Shown here piece by piece: positions 20,808-31,612 of a DNA stretch of 64,000 nt. A program made the translations under genes and the position numbers. The stretch spans positions 64,288,985 to 64,352,984 of the forward strand of contig CM067086.1 in NCBI GenBank assembly GCA_034008185.1. The letters are read 5' to 3'. The stretch's first letter is position 1; each line of letters begins with the position of its first letter. The notes beneath the pieces are model-generated. The model was not told the DNA's origin and ran no database searches. It saw nothing but the letters and a program-made list of their open reading frames with translations. This DNA comes from Gorsachius magnificus (Eukaryota; Chordata; Aves; Pelecaniformes; Ardeidae).

Positions 20808-21310
20808 TTAGTTTGGATTTGTTACCATCTGCCTGCCAATGGCCATCTCATCATCACAGGATAGCTCGCCTCGGAAGGGCCCCACGAGGAGCATGGCGTC
20901 CATCCCCGAGCATGGCGTCCATCCCCTGACTCCACACTGGACAGCCTTAAATCGTGTCTCAGAGAGCATTGTCCAATCTCTTCTTGAGTAGCAAGAGGCT
21001 TCGGGCCATGAGCGTTTCCTGGGAGGAGCTTGTGCCACTGCTTGAGCACCCTCTCAGCAAAGCACTTGCTTCCTAACATCCAGTCTGAACTTCCCTTGGC
21101 GCAGCTTTAAGCCATTCCTGGCCAGAGAGAAGAGGTCAGCACCTCCCTCTTCGCTCCCCATCCCGAGGAAGAGGAAGGGGTAGACAGCAATGAGGTCACC
21201 CCTCTGTCCCCTCTTCTCTAAGCTGAACAAAGGCAGTGTCCTCAGCTGCGCCTCCTAAGGATTCTCTAAGCTGAACAAAGGCAGTGTCCTCAGCTGCGCC
21301 TCCTAAGGAG
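20808..21310 (-). repeat. CR1-like LINE with internal 48-bp duplication
   Basis: Same element as 9180-9505, running further into CR1 sequence. Near its left-hand neighbour a 48-bp unit beginning CTCTAAGCTGAAC is repeated in tandem (21215 and 21263). Confidence 0.75.
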
Positions 21311-21312
21311 GG

Positions 21313-21398
21313 GCTGAGGAGCCAGCTACCTGCAGACTGAGGAGCCAGCTACCTGGAGACTGAGGAGCCAGCTACCTGCAGACTGAGGAGCCAGCTAA
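21313..21398 (+). repeat. ~23-bp tandem repeat, 4 units
   Basis: Four copies of a unit containing CTGAGGAGCCAGCTACC. The last unit runs into the LTR sequence GCCAGCTAACTGTCTC, so the array may be an expansion of the LTR edge. Confidence 0.8.
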
Positions 21399-21736
21399 CT
21401 GTCTCAAAGCTTGCTCCTTTGCGTGGCAACCTGCTAAGCTCAGCATTGCCGCAGGCAAGGTGGTTTGCAGCTTGGCTGAAGCAGCAGACACCCAGGCGGG
21501 GCCGCCTGCCCACCACTTCAGGCGAGCGAACAGAAGCCTGTCCCCGCCCAGCAGCAAGAACGTGGGCGACCAGAGCTTGCCAAAATAAAGCGTGCGAAAT
21601 GGGTGCTCATGTGCGGGGCTTTGGCTCGATAGAAAAGGCTGCAGGCTCCGGCTGTGGGGGGCACCTCGTGGCAGAGCGTTCAAGCCCCCAGTGGGAAGAC
21701 TCCTCGCTCCCGATCGGCCTCGCTGACCCCTAGACA
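21377..21736 (+). mobile_element. 5' LTR-like sequence of a degenerate ERV
   Basis: 21386-21470 matches 24190-24275 (GCCAGCTAACTGTCTCAAAG and onward), which gives two LTR pieces in the same orientation about 2.8 kb apart. An AATAAA signal is at 21584-21589. The 3' edge near CTAGACA (21730-21736) is approximate. Confidence 0.6.
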
Positions 21737-22175
21737 GGAATTTGGGGTGAAGTAGCACAGGAGTTGATCAATTATGGGCACAGATACCGCCCCCCTCCCG
21801 ACTCCAGGAATCTGATGCGGTCCGAAGTTAAAAGGGTCCCGAGCCCTGGAGGCGCAAAGGGGCCACCCCTTGTCAAACCACCCGTTGGGAGGGACTTTCC
21901 ACCCAAGCGCAGCAGCTTGTAGACAAACGCCGGCAAAGGGGATCCCATGGGACCTCGTGGACAGGCTGCGGGCAGACAAGGTGGACAAACTGGTGACCCG
22001 TTGGCCTGATAAACCAGTGAGCAGGGAAGCGACTCTAAAGGTGACACTACCCCCAGCGCACCTTCTGGGATCGACCCTTTAGAAATAAATGTCCCCACCT
22101 GCCCCGAGACCTGGTGGGAAATGAGGACCTTCGCCCTCCGACAGTGAGCGGGGGGGCGAAGGCGGGACATACATT

Positions 22176-22514
22176 ATGTGGCTCACCGAAAAATGTCCAG
22201 AGATTTCAGCAGATGCATTTGGTAACATTCAGCCACAGGCAATGGCTAAAGTTGGCCTGCACCTGTCTGGAGAGGAAGCCAGCATTGAAAGACAGACGGG
22301 AGTGGGAGAATTCCCGCTTAACCTTTTGGGACTGGACGTATTAAAAGGTAGAACCTGGATTGACAATAACGGGAGGCAGTGGTCGTTTGGTTCCCCGGCA
22401 CTCGACATTCAGCTGCTACAAGCCGCGCCACCTCTCCCTCCCTCAACCGTTGGGGGCCGGAGAGGGAATAACCTAGAGATCCCAATATGCCTGGAAGGCA
22501 AAAGATGCTCATGA
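22176..22514 (+). pseudogene. Retroviral protease-like fragment
   Basis: 112-codon frame with NLLGLDVLKGR and a following NNGRQWSFGS stretch, like the C-terminal half of a retroviral aspartic protease and the spacer after it. The D-T-G active site is not present in the frame. It lies between the two LTR pieces. Confidence 0.5.
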
Positions 22515-23744
22515 AAAGGGCGTAAAATCAATACAAGACTGATTATCCCACCTTTTCGGTTCCATTGTGCGGACCAAGAGTTAATATTTCTTTTCTTTTT
22601 CTGGTAAACACCTTGAACCGCCTCTAAAGGGAGGAGACTACATGAAGCTGCTATTCACCAAATGTTTGTTATTTATAGTATATTTTCTGTATTGCTTGGC
22701 ACTGTTGTGGTCCTTGTAATCCCTTTAGTCGGCCACCATCCTCAGCTTTAATAGCTGGAGAACCTCTGGTATCCCCCTTTTTCAACTTGTTCTGGCAGAA
22801 GGAATTTACAGTGTTAAATCAACAAGTAGCTAACTCGTTTAGGTAGCAGTTTGAACTGCTTGGATTTGTTGCCTTACTTTTTAACATGTGCTTATAAAGT
22901 GTTCCAGGAAAAGAGGATGGAGCCTCTAAGAAACATTCTATAGTGTTTTTGTCGTTCTAGCTGGAAAGAATTCTGGATAATAGACTTGGCATTCCTCTGG
23001 ATGCTCATTCCTAACTACTGTATTTGTTACCAAAAGAGGTTCTACAAATGTTACTGAAAAAAAATTCTGGATATTCTAATGTTCTGAGTATTAATAATAA
23101 AATCTAAAATGCTTTTGTATCAAAGGTGCATTGTGACCCAATTGTTTAAAAAAAAAAAACCAACCAAAACCCAAAACCAAAGTATACATTATTGTCTATC
23201 TGCTTTTTATTTGAAAGTGGAATCTTATATACTTGGTAGGTAAAATGCTGGTAAGACATGTGTACAGTATGTATTTAGCTAATGCAGTTGCATACGTGAT
23301 TATACACCAAAAGGTATGTGTTTCAGGATTTTTCTCCAGGATATTTTTGAACTGTTATAGGCATATGACAGCAGTGAATTGATAATCCTAAACCATCAAT
23401 CCAGCAGTATTTACAGTATGAATACAAGCTCGAATATTTTTTCTTCCTACTATTTAAATATACAGTAAGCTTTGAAGTTTTCATGTTTTCAGGCATGGAA
23501 AAGAGGTAAAAAAGAATTGCCTCCTAGACTACTCTTTCAGGATTATCAGGTCACAGTTTGTACTCCCGGATCTGTGCACACAAATGTTGTAAATTCACTG
23601 ATTTTGTAAAAACTTAACACTGTTAATTATGGAAAAAAAAGGTGGAACTACTAGTCATATGCAACACCAAATAGAACATGAAACGCCAATGAACTTAACA
23701 GTGGTGCTCGAGAACCCATTTATAATTTAAATCATATTGCCCGT
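22515..23744 (+). other. AT-rich interior of the degenerate ERV, no clear gene
   Basis: No open frame of note. At 22642 there is a short frame beginning MKLLFTKCLLFIVYFL that ends after 25 codons and could be a decayed signal peptide of env. An A-run lies near 23147-23159. Pol is missing. Confidence 0.4.
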
Positions 23745-24031
23745 TTGCAAGCGTGCTGGAGATTATCATGAACCAGACGGCTGCCGCCCTTGATCTATTA
23801 GCAGATCAAGCTACCCAAATGTGCATTGCAGTTTTTCAACATCGCATGGTTCTTGATTACCTACTGGTGGAAGAAGGAGGTGAACTCAATGATTCTAACT
23901 GTTGCTTAAAAATCTATGGTAATGGGAAGATTGTGAAACAGATCACCTCTGAAACATGGAAGTTAGCCCATGTTCCTGTCCAAACTTGGGATAGATATGT
24001 TCTCGTGGCTCCTGGGCAGCCCATGGGTTAA
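23745..24031 (+). pseudogene. Retroviral env transmembrane-subunit fragment
   Basis: Ectodomain piece of an env TM subunit: a leucine-rich heptad stretch (AAALDLLADQATQM), then HRMVLDYLLVEEGG and NCCLKI. The last matches the end of a CX6CC motif, with the first cysteine missing. There is no membrane anchor; the frame stops at 24029. Confidence 0.7.
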
Positions 24032-24179
24032 GCGTTTCTCGTTCTAGTTATGTGGTTTAGCAATGTTGTTATTTTTGAACAAACGTGCAGTTATGTAAAT
24101 GCTCTTTTCTGCCTTTTCTATAGTCTTTTTCATAACCAACCATGGATCCTGAAGAAGCAACCTTTGAGCCATGGGGTGG

Positions 24180-24345
24180 TGTGGGAGACTGAATAAGCCA
24201 GCTAACTGTCTCAAAGCTTGCTCCTTTGCGTGGCAATCTGCGAAGATCAGCATTGCTTCAGGCAGGGTGGTTTGCAGGCTCCTCTCCTCGTGATGGCTCT
24301 GCTTTTTCATCCCCCCTTTCTCAACAAGCTGACTTGTGCTTGTGA
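24180..24345 (+). mobile_element. 3' LTR fragment of the degenerate ERV
   Basis: Starts TGTGGGAGACTG after a G-rich stretch (ATGGGGTGG) and matches the LTR at 21386-21470. It then diverges or is truncated. Confidence 0.55.
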
Positions 24346-25023
24346 TTTCTTCTTGTGTACAGGGGCAACTGATACTGGCACTGGACGGCTCCCTGATTTA
24401 GCCACAGTGCCTGTCTCGGGCCTTGATCTCTGGGTGGTATTCTTAAGTAGTTGTTTAACCTTGAACAAGACCTGGAACCACATTCAGAAGACATAGGAAT
24501 AGGACCATGCTGGTTTGAACATCCCAAGGATATTCAAAATTCTCAAGATCTGTTATAACTAGCCTGAATGAGAAAGGAAAGGTGAAGGAATGGGGAGAAG
24601 TGTCCCCCATTGTGTCACCCACAGATTGGTTGTCCAAGGAGAAGAGGTAAAAGGTGTAATTATTAAGAGTTTCTAAGAGATGGCTGCCAAAGTACAGGGA
24701 TGACAGCAGTGCTGAGAACAGTCTCAATGACACCATGGGTAGGCCCCAATCCGTCACCAGGATATAAACCACCACGCACCCATTGGTGTCACAAACGCAG
24801 CAAGACCACCCACCGTCAAACAGCACAGACGCCAGCACCAAGGGAACCAAACCGATCTCGCGGGATGGAATCTCACGGAGCAAAGCATCCGTGGGTCACG
24901 TCACCCTGCTTTATGTTTGGAAAGGGTTTGGGGGGCTCCTGTCTGCTTTGTCAAGGGAAGCCCGTGAGAGCCCTGTCCTGCCAGGTGGCTCTGTGCTTTG
25001 TGGGTATGGGTGCTGTGTCTGCC
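24346..25023. other. Unassigned sequence
   Basis: No supported gene or repeat family. It separates the degenerate ERV from ITPRIPL1 copy 3. Confidence 0.4.
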
Positions 25024-25179
25024 TGGGCAGCTGTGAGGGGGTGAGCCAGGGTGGGGCCGAAGGGCGGGGCTGGCCCGTGATGCACTCTGGCGCCTGTGAC
25101 AGCACAAGGGACGCGTCACAACGGGGGCGCTTATCAGGGGGCCAGCAGGCAGCGCTGCCCAGTACAGCCTGGGCCAGCG
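25024..25179 (+). promoter_or_regulatory. GC-rich promoter and first exon, ITPRIPL1 copy 3
   Basis: Inverted relative to copies 1 and 2. GC box GGGCGGGGC (25062-25070) and CRE-like ACGCGTCACA (25111-25120). The first exon ends at 25179 with donor GTGAGT (25180-25185). Confidence 0.5.
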
Positions 25180-25374
25180 GTGAGTGCGCACGTGGGGCCA
25201 GGCTGGGCTGGGCGAGGGCCGGGCCAGAAACGCGGGCCCCCGGCGGGCTGGGTCCTCACCCTGCGTCGAGGGACCAGCCGCTCGCGGGAGCGCCTTGGGC
25301 AGGGCACGGTGCCACCGCCACCGGGGCTGGGCGCAGGCCTTGCTGCCTCCCCCTCCTCCCCCCCGCCCGCGCCC

Positions 25375-25775
25375 TTCTCTCCCTCCTTCCCAGACCCACT
25401 GAACCCCTCTTCTCTCCCTCCTTCCCAGACCCACCGAACCCCTCTTCTCTCCCTCCCTCCCATAACCACTGAACCCCTCTTCTCTCCCTCCTCCCTCCCA
25501 GACCCACTGAACCCCTCTTCTCTCCCTCCCTCCCATAACCACTGAACCCCTCTTCTCTCCCTCCTTCCCAGACCCACTGAACCCCTCTTCTCTCCCTCCC
25601 TCCCAGACCCACCGAACCCCTCTTCTCTCCCTCCTTCCCAGACCCACTGAACCCCTCTTCTCTCCCTCCTCCCATACCCACCGAACCCCTCTTCTCTCCC
25701 TCCTCCCATACCACGAACCCCTCTTCTCTCCCTCTCCCAGACCCACGAACCCCTCTTCTCTCCCTCCCCCCCCAA
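25375..25775 (+). repeat. ~35-bp minisatellite, about 11 units (copy 3)
   Basis: Longest of the three arrays. Units contain GAACCCCTCTTCTCTCCC, and many end in CCTTCCCAG|A. Some units replace CAGACCC with CATAACC or CATACC, which removes the AG. Next to the start codon the array ends in a C-run and ACCCCTTCCCCC without the CTGCAG acceptor found in copies 1 and 2. Confidence 0.95.
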
Positions 25776-25786
25776 CCCCTTCCCCC

Positions 25787-27157
25787 ATGGCTGCCAGCAC
25801 ATTCCTCATCTGGCTTGTGCAAAGCACCCTCTGGAATGCGCAGATGGTGGGTGAGGAGCTGGATGAGGCCACCGCGAGCGCATGCAGCAGCGCGAGGAGC
25901 ACCTGAGCCAGGAGATGACTCGGCTGCTGCGGGAGCTGGAGCAGGGGACCCAGGAGCAGGGGACCCAGGAGCAGAGTGGCGTGGCCGGGGAGCCCTGCTC
26001 TTTGCTGCCTTGCAGCAGTGGCAGGTCTGGGCGGTTGCTGGACTCCTGGTCCTGCTCTTTGGGCTCTGCTGGTGGCTCCGGAAAAGGAGCCGACGTGCAG
26101 CCAGCAGCAGCGAAGAGGGAGGTTCCAGAAAGAGGGCATGGAAGGCGAAGCAAGAGGAAAGACCCGGCATTGAGCTGGATGTGGGCAGAATTTCAGCCAA
26201 GCGCCTCCTGCGCCTGCCAGAAGCGTTCAGAGCAGCGGAGGAGCTGGCGGATGGACTTGTCCGTATCTGCCGCAAGCTTTCCAGGAACAGTTTCATGCCG
26301 CGCCTCAAGCCAGCCTTCGGGGTGGGCAACGCCTTCGAAGGTTGGAGTCCCCGTGAGGGTGGTGCTGTCTACCGCCTGCTCGTGCCCCTGCAGCCCCCCC
26401 GTGGGCACGCCTTCCACCTGGAGCTGAGCACCGCAGGGGAGATGCCAGCAAGGAACTCCAGGCTGCGCGTGGAGCTGGAGTGCACCTGCACGAGGAAGCG
26501 GCTGGTGGAGAACATGCTGTGCTTCCTCCACCACACCAAGGAGGAGCTGAGGAGAAATCAGGCTCCCAGCCTCCTAGGCACCCTCTGCACCGGCCCCTAC
26601 CTGGACATAGAGAAAACCACCCGCTGGTTCCAGATACTGGTAAAAGCAGCCTGGGTGGTTTTCCCTCAGTCGCAACACGGCCGCCTAACAGTGCTGCCCT
26701 CCAGGCGCTCCTGCAGGCTCCGCCTGACCAAGGCTTCCGGGAGAACCCTCCTGATGGAGATGATGTTTGCGGTGCAGCAAGGTCACTCGGACACCTTCCT
26801 GAGCCTCGAGTAGGCAGAGGGGCCAGGGTTACCAGCAGCGGGACGCGGGCAGAGAGCTGCGCTCGGGCAGAGGCGCAGTTCTTGAGGCACAGGGCCAGGC
26901 CTGAAGACACTCCCCGGGGAGCTGCTGCCACCAAACTGGGCACGCTGGACACGGAGAACACGCTGCTCAGTCGACAGTGGGAACTGCTGCCGCACCGCTC
27001 CTCCACAGCCAAAGCACGCTCTGGGGCGTGGGACCCGATGCAGCTGAAGGAGGCTTGTGACAAAGACTCACGATTCCCCCTGGGCCACGACCGCCCTCCC
27101 TCTTCCAGAGAGTCCATTGCTGCGGGGAGCCTTCCCCTGTGCCGAGTTGCCAATAAA
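25787..27157 (+). pseudogene. ITPRIPL1-like copy 3: fused N-terminus plus body B, frameshifted
   Basis: The ATG at 25787 begins the same MAASTFLIWLVQ N-terminus as the intact genes. A 1-bp loss near 25873 and another near 25986 (compared with copy 1) move the frame twice, so the original start stops after about 39 codons. After the membrane segment (VWAVAGLLVLLFGLCWWLRKRS) it continues directly into body B (RRAASSSEEGG ... GVGNAFEGWS), skipping body A. The body stops early at 26811-26813 (SLE). The frame 25815-26813 is open but begins out of frame and cannot be trusted as a protein. A poly(A) signal AATAAA is at 27152-27157. Confidence 0.8.
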
Positions 27158-27300
27158 TGGCGCGTTTGCAGAAACGCTGCGCCTGCGAGTGCCCGTGCAT
27201 CAGCGTGTTGGGGAACGCGGGCACAGGGTGCTGGCGGCTCAGCTGCCACAGAGTCAGGGAGCATTTTGCAGAAGAGCGGGTGCAGTGGACTCTGGTTTCA

Positions 27301-28069
27301 GTGATGCTGTAACTAATATTCTGTCCTTCCAGTCTGTTGTCTTGTTACTATAATTTGTCACTTTCCATAGCTGTGGACATTGCCTTATTGCTGTAAGAAG
27401 CCAGAGGTGGCTTCCTTGGGTGCCATAGACAAACCAAGCTCTGGAGCCCAACAGCTTTGTCCTTGGGTGACCCCAGTGAGGTGGGTAGCACACTACCAGA
27501 GTGGGCAGCCATTTGCACAGTGGCCAGGTTCCACTACTGCAAAGCGGCGCTCTGGCTTCTCTGGCTCTTATATCAGCATGAGACTCATTCCCCATACCCT
27601 CTCATGATCTTCAAGTTCATCTTCCCACCACTTTAACCAGGGAGACTTAACACATTTAGCACGTTATGGTTCTGGTATATGAAAGCAAGAAAAGAAACAT
27701 TGTTTGAGTAAGATCTCCCATGTGAATTTTTTCATTTGAGCACATCCATGAAATTCTTTTTTAGTGCTTTGCATCCCTCCAGCTTCAAAGAGACAGCTCT
27801 TAGCTACAATTAATGACAGCTTGTTGGTCTCTCCCTCTTCAGCCTGTTGCTTGTTTCTTGGGGTGTTGTTTTCCTCTTGTGTACCTTTGAGCTTTTGAAC
27901 CAATGAAAATGCTTACATAGCAGGTTCACCTCATCAAGTTCTTTCGATTAAGGACTAGGCTGAGGATCTTGGGGACAAAGAATGACAACCAATGATTGAC
28001 ACCACGAAGACAATGCAATCTGCTTAGCCCTCTGCATCCCAACGGATTGCTGCCACAAAGTCAGGCTCA
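27301..28069. other. Unassigned sequence
   Basis: Beyond the end of duplicon homology (about 27300). No supported exon or repeat family. Confidence 0.4.
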
Positions 28070-28380
28070 CACAATCACAGAATGGCAAGGGTTGGAAGGC
28101 ACCTCTGGAGATCACCCAGTCCAACTCCCCTGCTAAAGCAGGTTCTCCTAGAGCATGTTACACAGGACTTCGTCCAGGTGGGCTTTGAATATCTCCAGAG
28201 AAGGAGACTCCACAACCCCCTGGGCAGCCTTTTCCAAGGCTCTGTCACCCTCAAAGTAAAGTTTTTCTTCATATTCAACTGAAACCTCTTATGTTTCAGT
28301 TTGTGCCCATTGCCCCTTGTCCTGTCACTGGGCACCACTGTGAAGAGTCTGGCTCCATCCTTGCGACATCCACCCTTAAG
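28070..28380 (-). repeat. CR1 LINE 3' fragment
   Basis: CR1 RT C-terminus on the minus strand ([16 protein letters not shown]) with its 3' end at about 28070. A run of about 18 A follows at 28384-28401. Confidence 0.9.
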
Positions 28381-28401
28381 ATTAAAAAAAAAAAAAAAAA
28401 A

Positions 28402-29149
28402 TTCAAGCTCCAGGTCCAACTCCCAGCCAAAAAGTCCGTTTAATATAAAGTCCTCTCATTGAGGCTCACCAGTGCCCAGGCCAACGCACTTTCATCACAT
28501 TAACTGGTTCCCATTCCAAGACGCTACAGGTTTTCCAGGCTCTTTGGCAGTTGCCTGTTCACTTCCTCACAGTTCCTTACCCTTCTGCAGTCTCTTCTTG
28601 GAGAGGGGTATCCTGGATGAATTTTCTCTTTTTTGTATTCTTTGTATTCTATTTTGTATTTGTAAAAATCTTGAGCCACTGACACTCTGGTCACAGCAGC
28701 ATTATTAAAAACTTTTCTTGACCAGTCTGTTTTTTGACTTCCAGGGGACAACTCACACAGATAGCCAGATGCTGCAGGATCTCGGTCGCAGTTGTGTTCA
28801 GGCACAACTGAACACCCACTGTACAGCCCCTGCGTCCCAGCAGCGCCCAGCAGCTGACTCTTGCCGAAGAGTGTGCTGCAGGACCTTCCTGGCTGTACTG
28901 GCAGCTTGCTGCCAGTTGTCACCTTCCCCTGAGTCCCTTGGTTGTCACGCTACAGAGACATGATTCCTGTCAAGAAGGGAATTAGTACAGTCTGAGGCTA
29001 GTTCCTGGGAGTGCCAAGATGCCAAGAAAGGAGGGCTGTCAGGAGCAGGCTGCCTAAGAAGGAAAGTTGTTGCCTCATTTTCTGTGCAACTGTGAGGACC
29101 TTTAAATGCCAAGAGTCTGTAGGTACAAGGGACACTCATGTTGCAAGCT
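28402..29149. other. Unassigned sequence, possible LTR remnant
   Basis: No gene seen. 28610-28760 has TTTGTATT repeats and ATTAAAA, which loosely resembles the end of an LTR, but there is no partner or target-site duplication. Confidence 0.3.
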
Positions 29150-29485
29150 TACAATTGTAGAAAAGCTCACAGTGGGTGTTGGTCTCTTCTCCCAGGTAAC
29201 GGGCGATAGTATGAGGGGAAATGGCCTCAAGTTGTGCCAGGGGAGGTTTAGATTGGACAGTAGGAAAAATTTTTTCAATGCAAGTGTTGTTAAGCATTGG
29301 AACAGGCTGCCCAGGGAGGTGGTCGAGTCCCCATCCCTGGGGGTATTTAAAAGCCAGGTAGACAAGGTGCTTAGGGACATGGTTTAGTGGTGGGATGGCA
29401 GGGTTAGGGTAATGGTTGGACTTGATGATCTTAGAGGTCTTCTCCAACCTAAATGATTCTATGATTCTATAATTCTATGAAATAA
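29150..29485 (+). repeat. CR1 LINE 3' fragment
   Basis: RT C-terminus ([26 protein letters not shown]) and a clear ATTCTATG tail at 29456-29480. Confidence 0.92.
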
Positions 29486-29989
29486 GTGCTTCAGACAGTA
29501 CACAGATTCATCCATGCCTGGCACTATTTGCTCAGTAATAGCCAGGTTGCAATTGCATGTGAGCCTGCAGGTCATGCCAGTGACCCTGAGTAAGCATGCC
29601 AAGAGGCGTGCCTTGGTGCAGGGGCAGTTAAGAACAGCATGATGTCTAGAGAGGATCCCATGGGTTATACTGTCCCTGTCTGTGTGCAGAAGCTGCTCTG
29701 GGGGCAGTTGGTTTCAAGAGGTGGGTGCCCTGGCTTGGCGACAGGCTGATGCTGCAGCCTTGTTGACAGGTAGCAGGATGACACCCATACACTGCACCAC
29801 ACCACAGCTGTCCAGCACCACATCTCTCCAAGAAGGAAGGCTGAGGGACATCTGACTGATGTCTTCCACTACCCAGAGTCTGTCTTTTCTCAGAGGTGCA
29901 CAGTGAAAAAATATAAGGGAATGGTCACACATTGCACCAAGGGAAGTATGCCATGAGAGCAGATAAGCCCTGGAAGATGTAGCCAGAGA
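29486..29989. other. Unassigned intergenic sequence
   Basis: Nothing supported. Confidence 0.4.
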
Positions 29990-30125
29990 GGGTGGGGCAT
30001 CTCCTTCTCAGGCAACATTAAAAATTCAGTTGGACCAGACCCTGAACAACATGTCCTAACTTTGGTGTTAGCCCTGCTCTGAGGAGGGGCCTAGACGACC
30101 TCCAGAGGTCTCTCCCAACCCAAAC
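29990..30125 (+). repeat. Old CR1 3' fragment
   Basis: Diverged CR1 end (GGCCTAGACGACCTCCAGAG, then CCCAACCCAAA). Confidence 0.6.
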
Positions 30126-31462
30126 TCTGACTGTGACAGTGAGGATCAAATGGCCTTGGTAAACTTGTTGTGTGGGTAAAAGACCTTATAGTGCAGGTGT
30201 TTCCATTGCTCTGAAGGCCTTTCAGGTGGAGATACCAGTAATGAAAGCATTGTGCAAAGATTGTTGGAGGGAGCACTGTGGATGTTGGGGGGGGGAGTCT
30301 TTTCTTTGATGATAACAGCATAGATAAGCTTGTACAAAACTGCATTACCTGAATCCCTAATGTGTATGAAGAACAAAGAAAAAGCCAGCACAGATCCCCA
30401 AATGAGCTGTTAGTGATGGCAGATGTATCACTGAGCAAAAGGAGGTGCCAACAGTTTACAGGTGCCAACACCATGGCCAGGAGTCACCCAGCACTTGGGC
30501 AGTTTTTCGTGCTGGGCTGCCTGGAGCAGCAGCCCTTACCTCCCGCATACTAGAGCTCTTATCTCAGTATCAGCCAGCTAGCAAAGGCAAGTGACCAGCT
30601 CCAGCATTTTCTTCACTCATGGAAATCAGCCCATTTCCATGACAGCTGATAGTTATCCACAGGAATTTGGCTTTGCAGATCCTAAATAACAAACCAGGAA
30701 GTCTGAAGATCTCTGTTGCAGAAAGCTTTAGCATAAGTGTTTAATAGCCTGGCATAAGATCACAGCATAAAAAGCAAAATGACCCATGTTAGAAGACTGA
30801 ATGTTCTGGCCACAGCTATGAGTAACAGATATTTATAGGAGAACTGTAAGAAAGCGTAAAAGTGAGGGTCATCTAATGGGTTTAGCCCTAAGCACAACAG
30901 GAAGTACAACCACAATCACATGGCATTTCCATGGCAACTGATAACATTTTCCACTAAACTGGGATTAATTTCAGGCTATCATCTGCCTAAGGACACAGAA
31001 CGCATAAGGATGCAGCAAGACAGCTAATGCTATACATAGAAAAAGGAAATGTCTGAACTGTGGGTATGATGGGAGTGGGAAGGAGCAAGTGCAGGACTTG
31101 GCGTAAGAAAACCCTGTCCCAGCACGTCGTGTCACAGGCAGGAAACGCTCCCTGCCCTCCATTACCACTGGATCTCACTACGTAGGTTTCCCTGCAATGG
31201 ACTGGATAAATAATGCAGGTGTGAGAAGTCTGCATCACTTCTCTTTCCCTGGTCCCATAACTGCGTCATGGGTCTCTCCTAGCTTAGTAACAAAAAGTAT
31301 TAATTAACTGCCTTATCAGACACGCTGCCTCCATACTGCCAGGGCCCTGACCAGCCTCCCAGGGCTCCCCTCCACCCTGTCCATGGCCCAGGAAAGATGA
31401 GGTTTCGTGGCACCTTACCCACCCTAATCAAACCACTGCAACTGAAGTCAATATCAAAATTA
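30126..31462. other. Unassigned intergenic sequence
   Basis: No exon-like frames, RNA genes or repeats that I can support. Confidence 0.4.
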
Positions 31463-31612
31463 TAGAATCACAGAATCATAGAATCATCTAGGTTGGAAAA
31501 GACCTTTAAGATCATCAAGTCCAACCGTTAACCTAACCCTGCCATCCCACCACTAAACCATGTCACTAAGCACCTCATCTATGCTTCTTTTAAATACCTC
31601 CAGGGATGGGGA
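31463..31612 (-). repeat. CR1 LINE 3' fragment
   Basis: AATCATAGAATCAT tail at 31463-31490 followed by the standard CR1 3' region, 5' truncated after about 150 bp. Confidence 0.9.

Larger units (their letters stand above)
17275..21134 (-). repeat. Segmental duplication unit, copy 2
   Basis: Direct repeat of 5585-9506. The coding exon encodes the same protein. Differences are mostly in the minisatellite, plus a few small indels (for example CTCCTCTTCTG at 17390 against CTCTTCTG at 5698). On the right it continues into more CR1 sequence that copy 1 lost at its ERV-L junction. Confidence 0.93.

Noticed and set aside
24901..26329. Minus-strand frames of 357 and 412 codons across copy 3
   Set aside because: Antisense reading through the minisatellite in several frames at once; repeat composition explains the lack of stops.
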